From contig JABWCH010000035.1 in the NCBI GenBank assembly GCA_013359215.1, positions 1-33,726 of the forward strand: a stretch of DNA of 33,726 nucleotides. The letters run 5' to 3'. This DNA comes from Candidatus Brocadiia bacterium (lineage in GTDB: Bacteria > Planctomycetota > Uabimicrobiia > Uabimicrobiales > JABWCH01). Under the pieces are notes generated by a model. It was given only the letters and a program-made list of their open reading frames with translations, had not been told where the DNA came from and searched no databases. This document shows positions 33,166-33,726 of this stretch, one piece after another. Numbering within the stretch: position 1 is the first letter of the stretch; each line of letters opens with the position of its first letter. The translations under genes and the position numbers were made by a program.

Positions 33166-33726
33166 ATGAAGTTTTATCAAAGAATTCTGATTCTTTTGTT
33201 TTGCTTTTTGCTCTACGCCAAAAGCCAGGAAAACTATGGATTGTTTTTTCATATCAGCACACCTTTATCTCCTGATAAAAGCCTGGGAGAAGATTTGCAA
33301 CGGTTTACATCAGAGATTCTCTCTGAGGAAAAATACACCCTTTGCCCTGTAGAAGAGATAGAGCAGATATTGATGCAATATGGATTTTGGAAAAATCGTT
33401 TTAAATCTAACTTAAATTCCGACTTGCAGAATGCTTTAAAGAAAAAAAAAGTAGATTATCTTCTGTTTGTGGGGATCAAAAGAAACCCCGACCACTTTTT
33501 GCTGCAAGGAAGGATTTTGCCTGTTTCTGAAGAGGAAGAAGAGTCTACTTTTATAGAGCGAAATAAGGATTGGCAAGAAAGCAAAACCAAATGGGCAGAT
33601 TTTCTTAAAGAAACGTGTCTGATCCATAAAAAAGCAGAAACTCCTGTTGTGGAAGTTCCCAAGGAAACCCCTATTGTCGAGACACCCAAGGAAACCCCTG
33701 TTGTCGAGACACCCAAGGAAACCCCT
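33166..33726 (+). CDS. Secreted protein with PKETP repeats (3' end beyond window)
   Basis: 187 codons are open from ATG 33166 to the window edge without a stop, so the gene is cut. GGAG lies 15 bases before the ATG, weak in spacing. A signal peptide (KFYQRILILLFCFLLYAKS) is followed by about 140 residues of soluble sequence (LFFHISTPLSPDKSLGEDLQ, VDYLLFVGIKRNPDHFLLQG) that I cannot assign; the layout of helix, strand and 'FVGIK' suggests an alpha/beta fold such as those in TolB- or CsgG-like secreted proteins, but this is only an impression. The visible end is 27-bp tandem repeats encoding (V/I)VE(T/V)PKETP. Likely exported with a Pro/Thr/Glu spacer. Confidence 0.75.
   Translation, partial: MKFYQRILILLFCFLLYAKSQENYGLFFHISTPLSPDKSLGEDLQRFTSEILSEEKYTLCPVEEIEQILMQYGFWKNRFKSNLNSDLQNALKKKKVDYLLFVGIKRNPDHFLLQGRILPVSEEEEESTFIERNKDWQESKTKWADFLKETCLIHKKAETPVVEVPKETPIVETPKETPVVETPKETP
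33646..33726 (+). repeat. Tandem 27-bp coding repeats
   Basis: Three in-frame units, 33646-33672, 33673-33699 and 33700-33726, encode VVEVPKETP, IVETPKETP and VVETPKETP. The array continues past the window edge. Such arrays vary in copy number through slippage and form rod-like spacers. Confidence 0.9.

Noticed and set aside
33006..33167. 54-codon extension of the redoxin lipoprotein
   Set aside because: It would bury the lipoprotein signal; AAAGGA supports the ATG at 33005.
1..33726. CRISPR arrays, tRNA and rRNA genes
   Set aside because: Repeats are dispersed or palindromic without regular spacers, and no cloverleaf or rRNA-like segment was recognised in the gaps.

Overview
This 33.7 kb window is bacterial chromosome of low to moderate GC (roughly 39-40% by eye). 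Evidence for a Planctomycetes/PVC-like host: two Hanks-type Ser/Thr kinases with elaborate fused domains, secreted LamG proteins ending in PEP-CTERM-like sorting tails, a large TPR/PDZ membrane protein with an N-terminal zinc ribbon, and intergenic spaces full of palindromic dispersed repeats. No rRNA, tRNA, CRISPR, phage structural gene, transposase or integrase was seen. The phylum assignment is inference; no marker gene is present.

Layout. 116-3763 (-): a 1,215-residue GlmS-like protein (glutamine amidotransferase plus two SIS domains) with an N-terminal extension and an extra C-terminal region. 3973-7414 (-): a 1,055-residue membrane TPR/PDZ protein and a coupled 87-residue ORF. 7626-9778: a compact two-gene module, AAA/ABC-type ATPase plus TOPRIM/DUF4276-like protein, enclosed by a perfect 30-bp direct repeat. 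This is the best candidate for an under-described, defence-like mobile module. 9776-13047 (-): a GH130 mannosylglucose phosphorylase-like enzyme, a small ORF and two translationally coupled LamG/PEP-CTERM secreted proteins. 13343-16367 (+): a dihydropyrimidinase/hydantoinase and a GH13 alpha-glucosidase in a tight pair. 16698-18377 (+): ettA. 18474-22352 (+): a membrane-anchored Ig-like/receiver/kinase fusion and a two-TM hypothetical protein. 22762-23316 (+): a NADAR/YbiA-like protein. 23497-29702 (+): an apparent operon of a Bor-like lipoprotein, a protein with two tandem SPFH/Band 7 repeats, and a 1,531-residue polytopic membrane protein. 30029-31834 (-): a transmembrane Ser/Thr kinase with an extracytoplasmic beta-sandwich-like domain. 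32133-33005 (-): a thioredoxin-fold lipoprotein. 33166 to the right edge (+): the start of a secreted protein with 9-residue repeats.

Intergenic DNA. Gaps above 300 bp (7415-7746, 16368-16697, 22353-22761, 29703-30028) hold inverted-repeat elements rather than genes. Four copies of one palindromic family lie at 1-83, 21391-21510, 29843-29951 and 32041-32125. A 178-bp MITE-like element with a TAA target duplication sits directly upstream of the second kinase. The pentamer CCWGG is strongly over-represented in many genes.

Themes: carbohydrate and amino-sugar metabolism, cell-surface protein display, membrane-linked kinase signalling, membrane microdomain organisation, and one probable accessory defence island.
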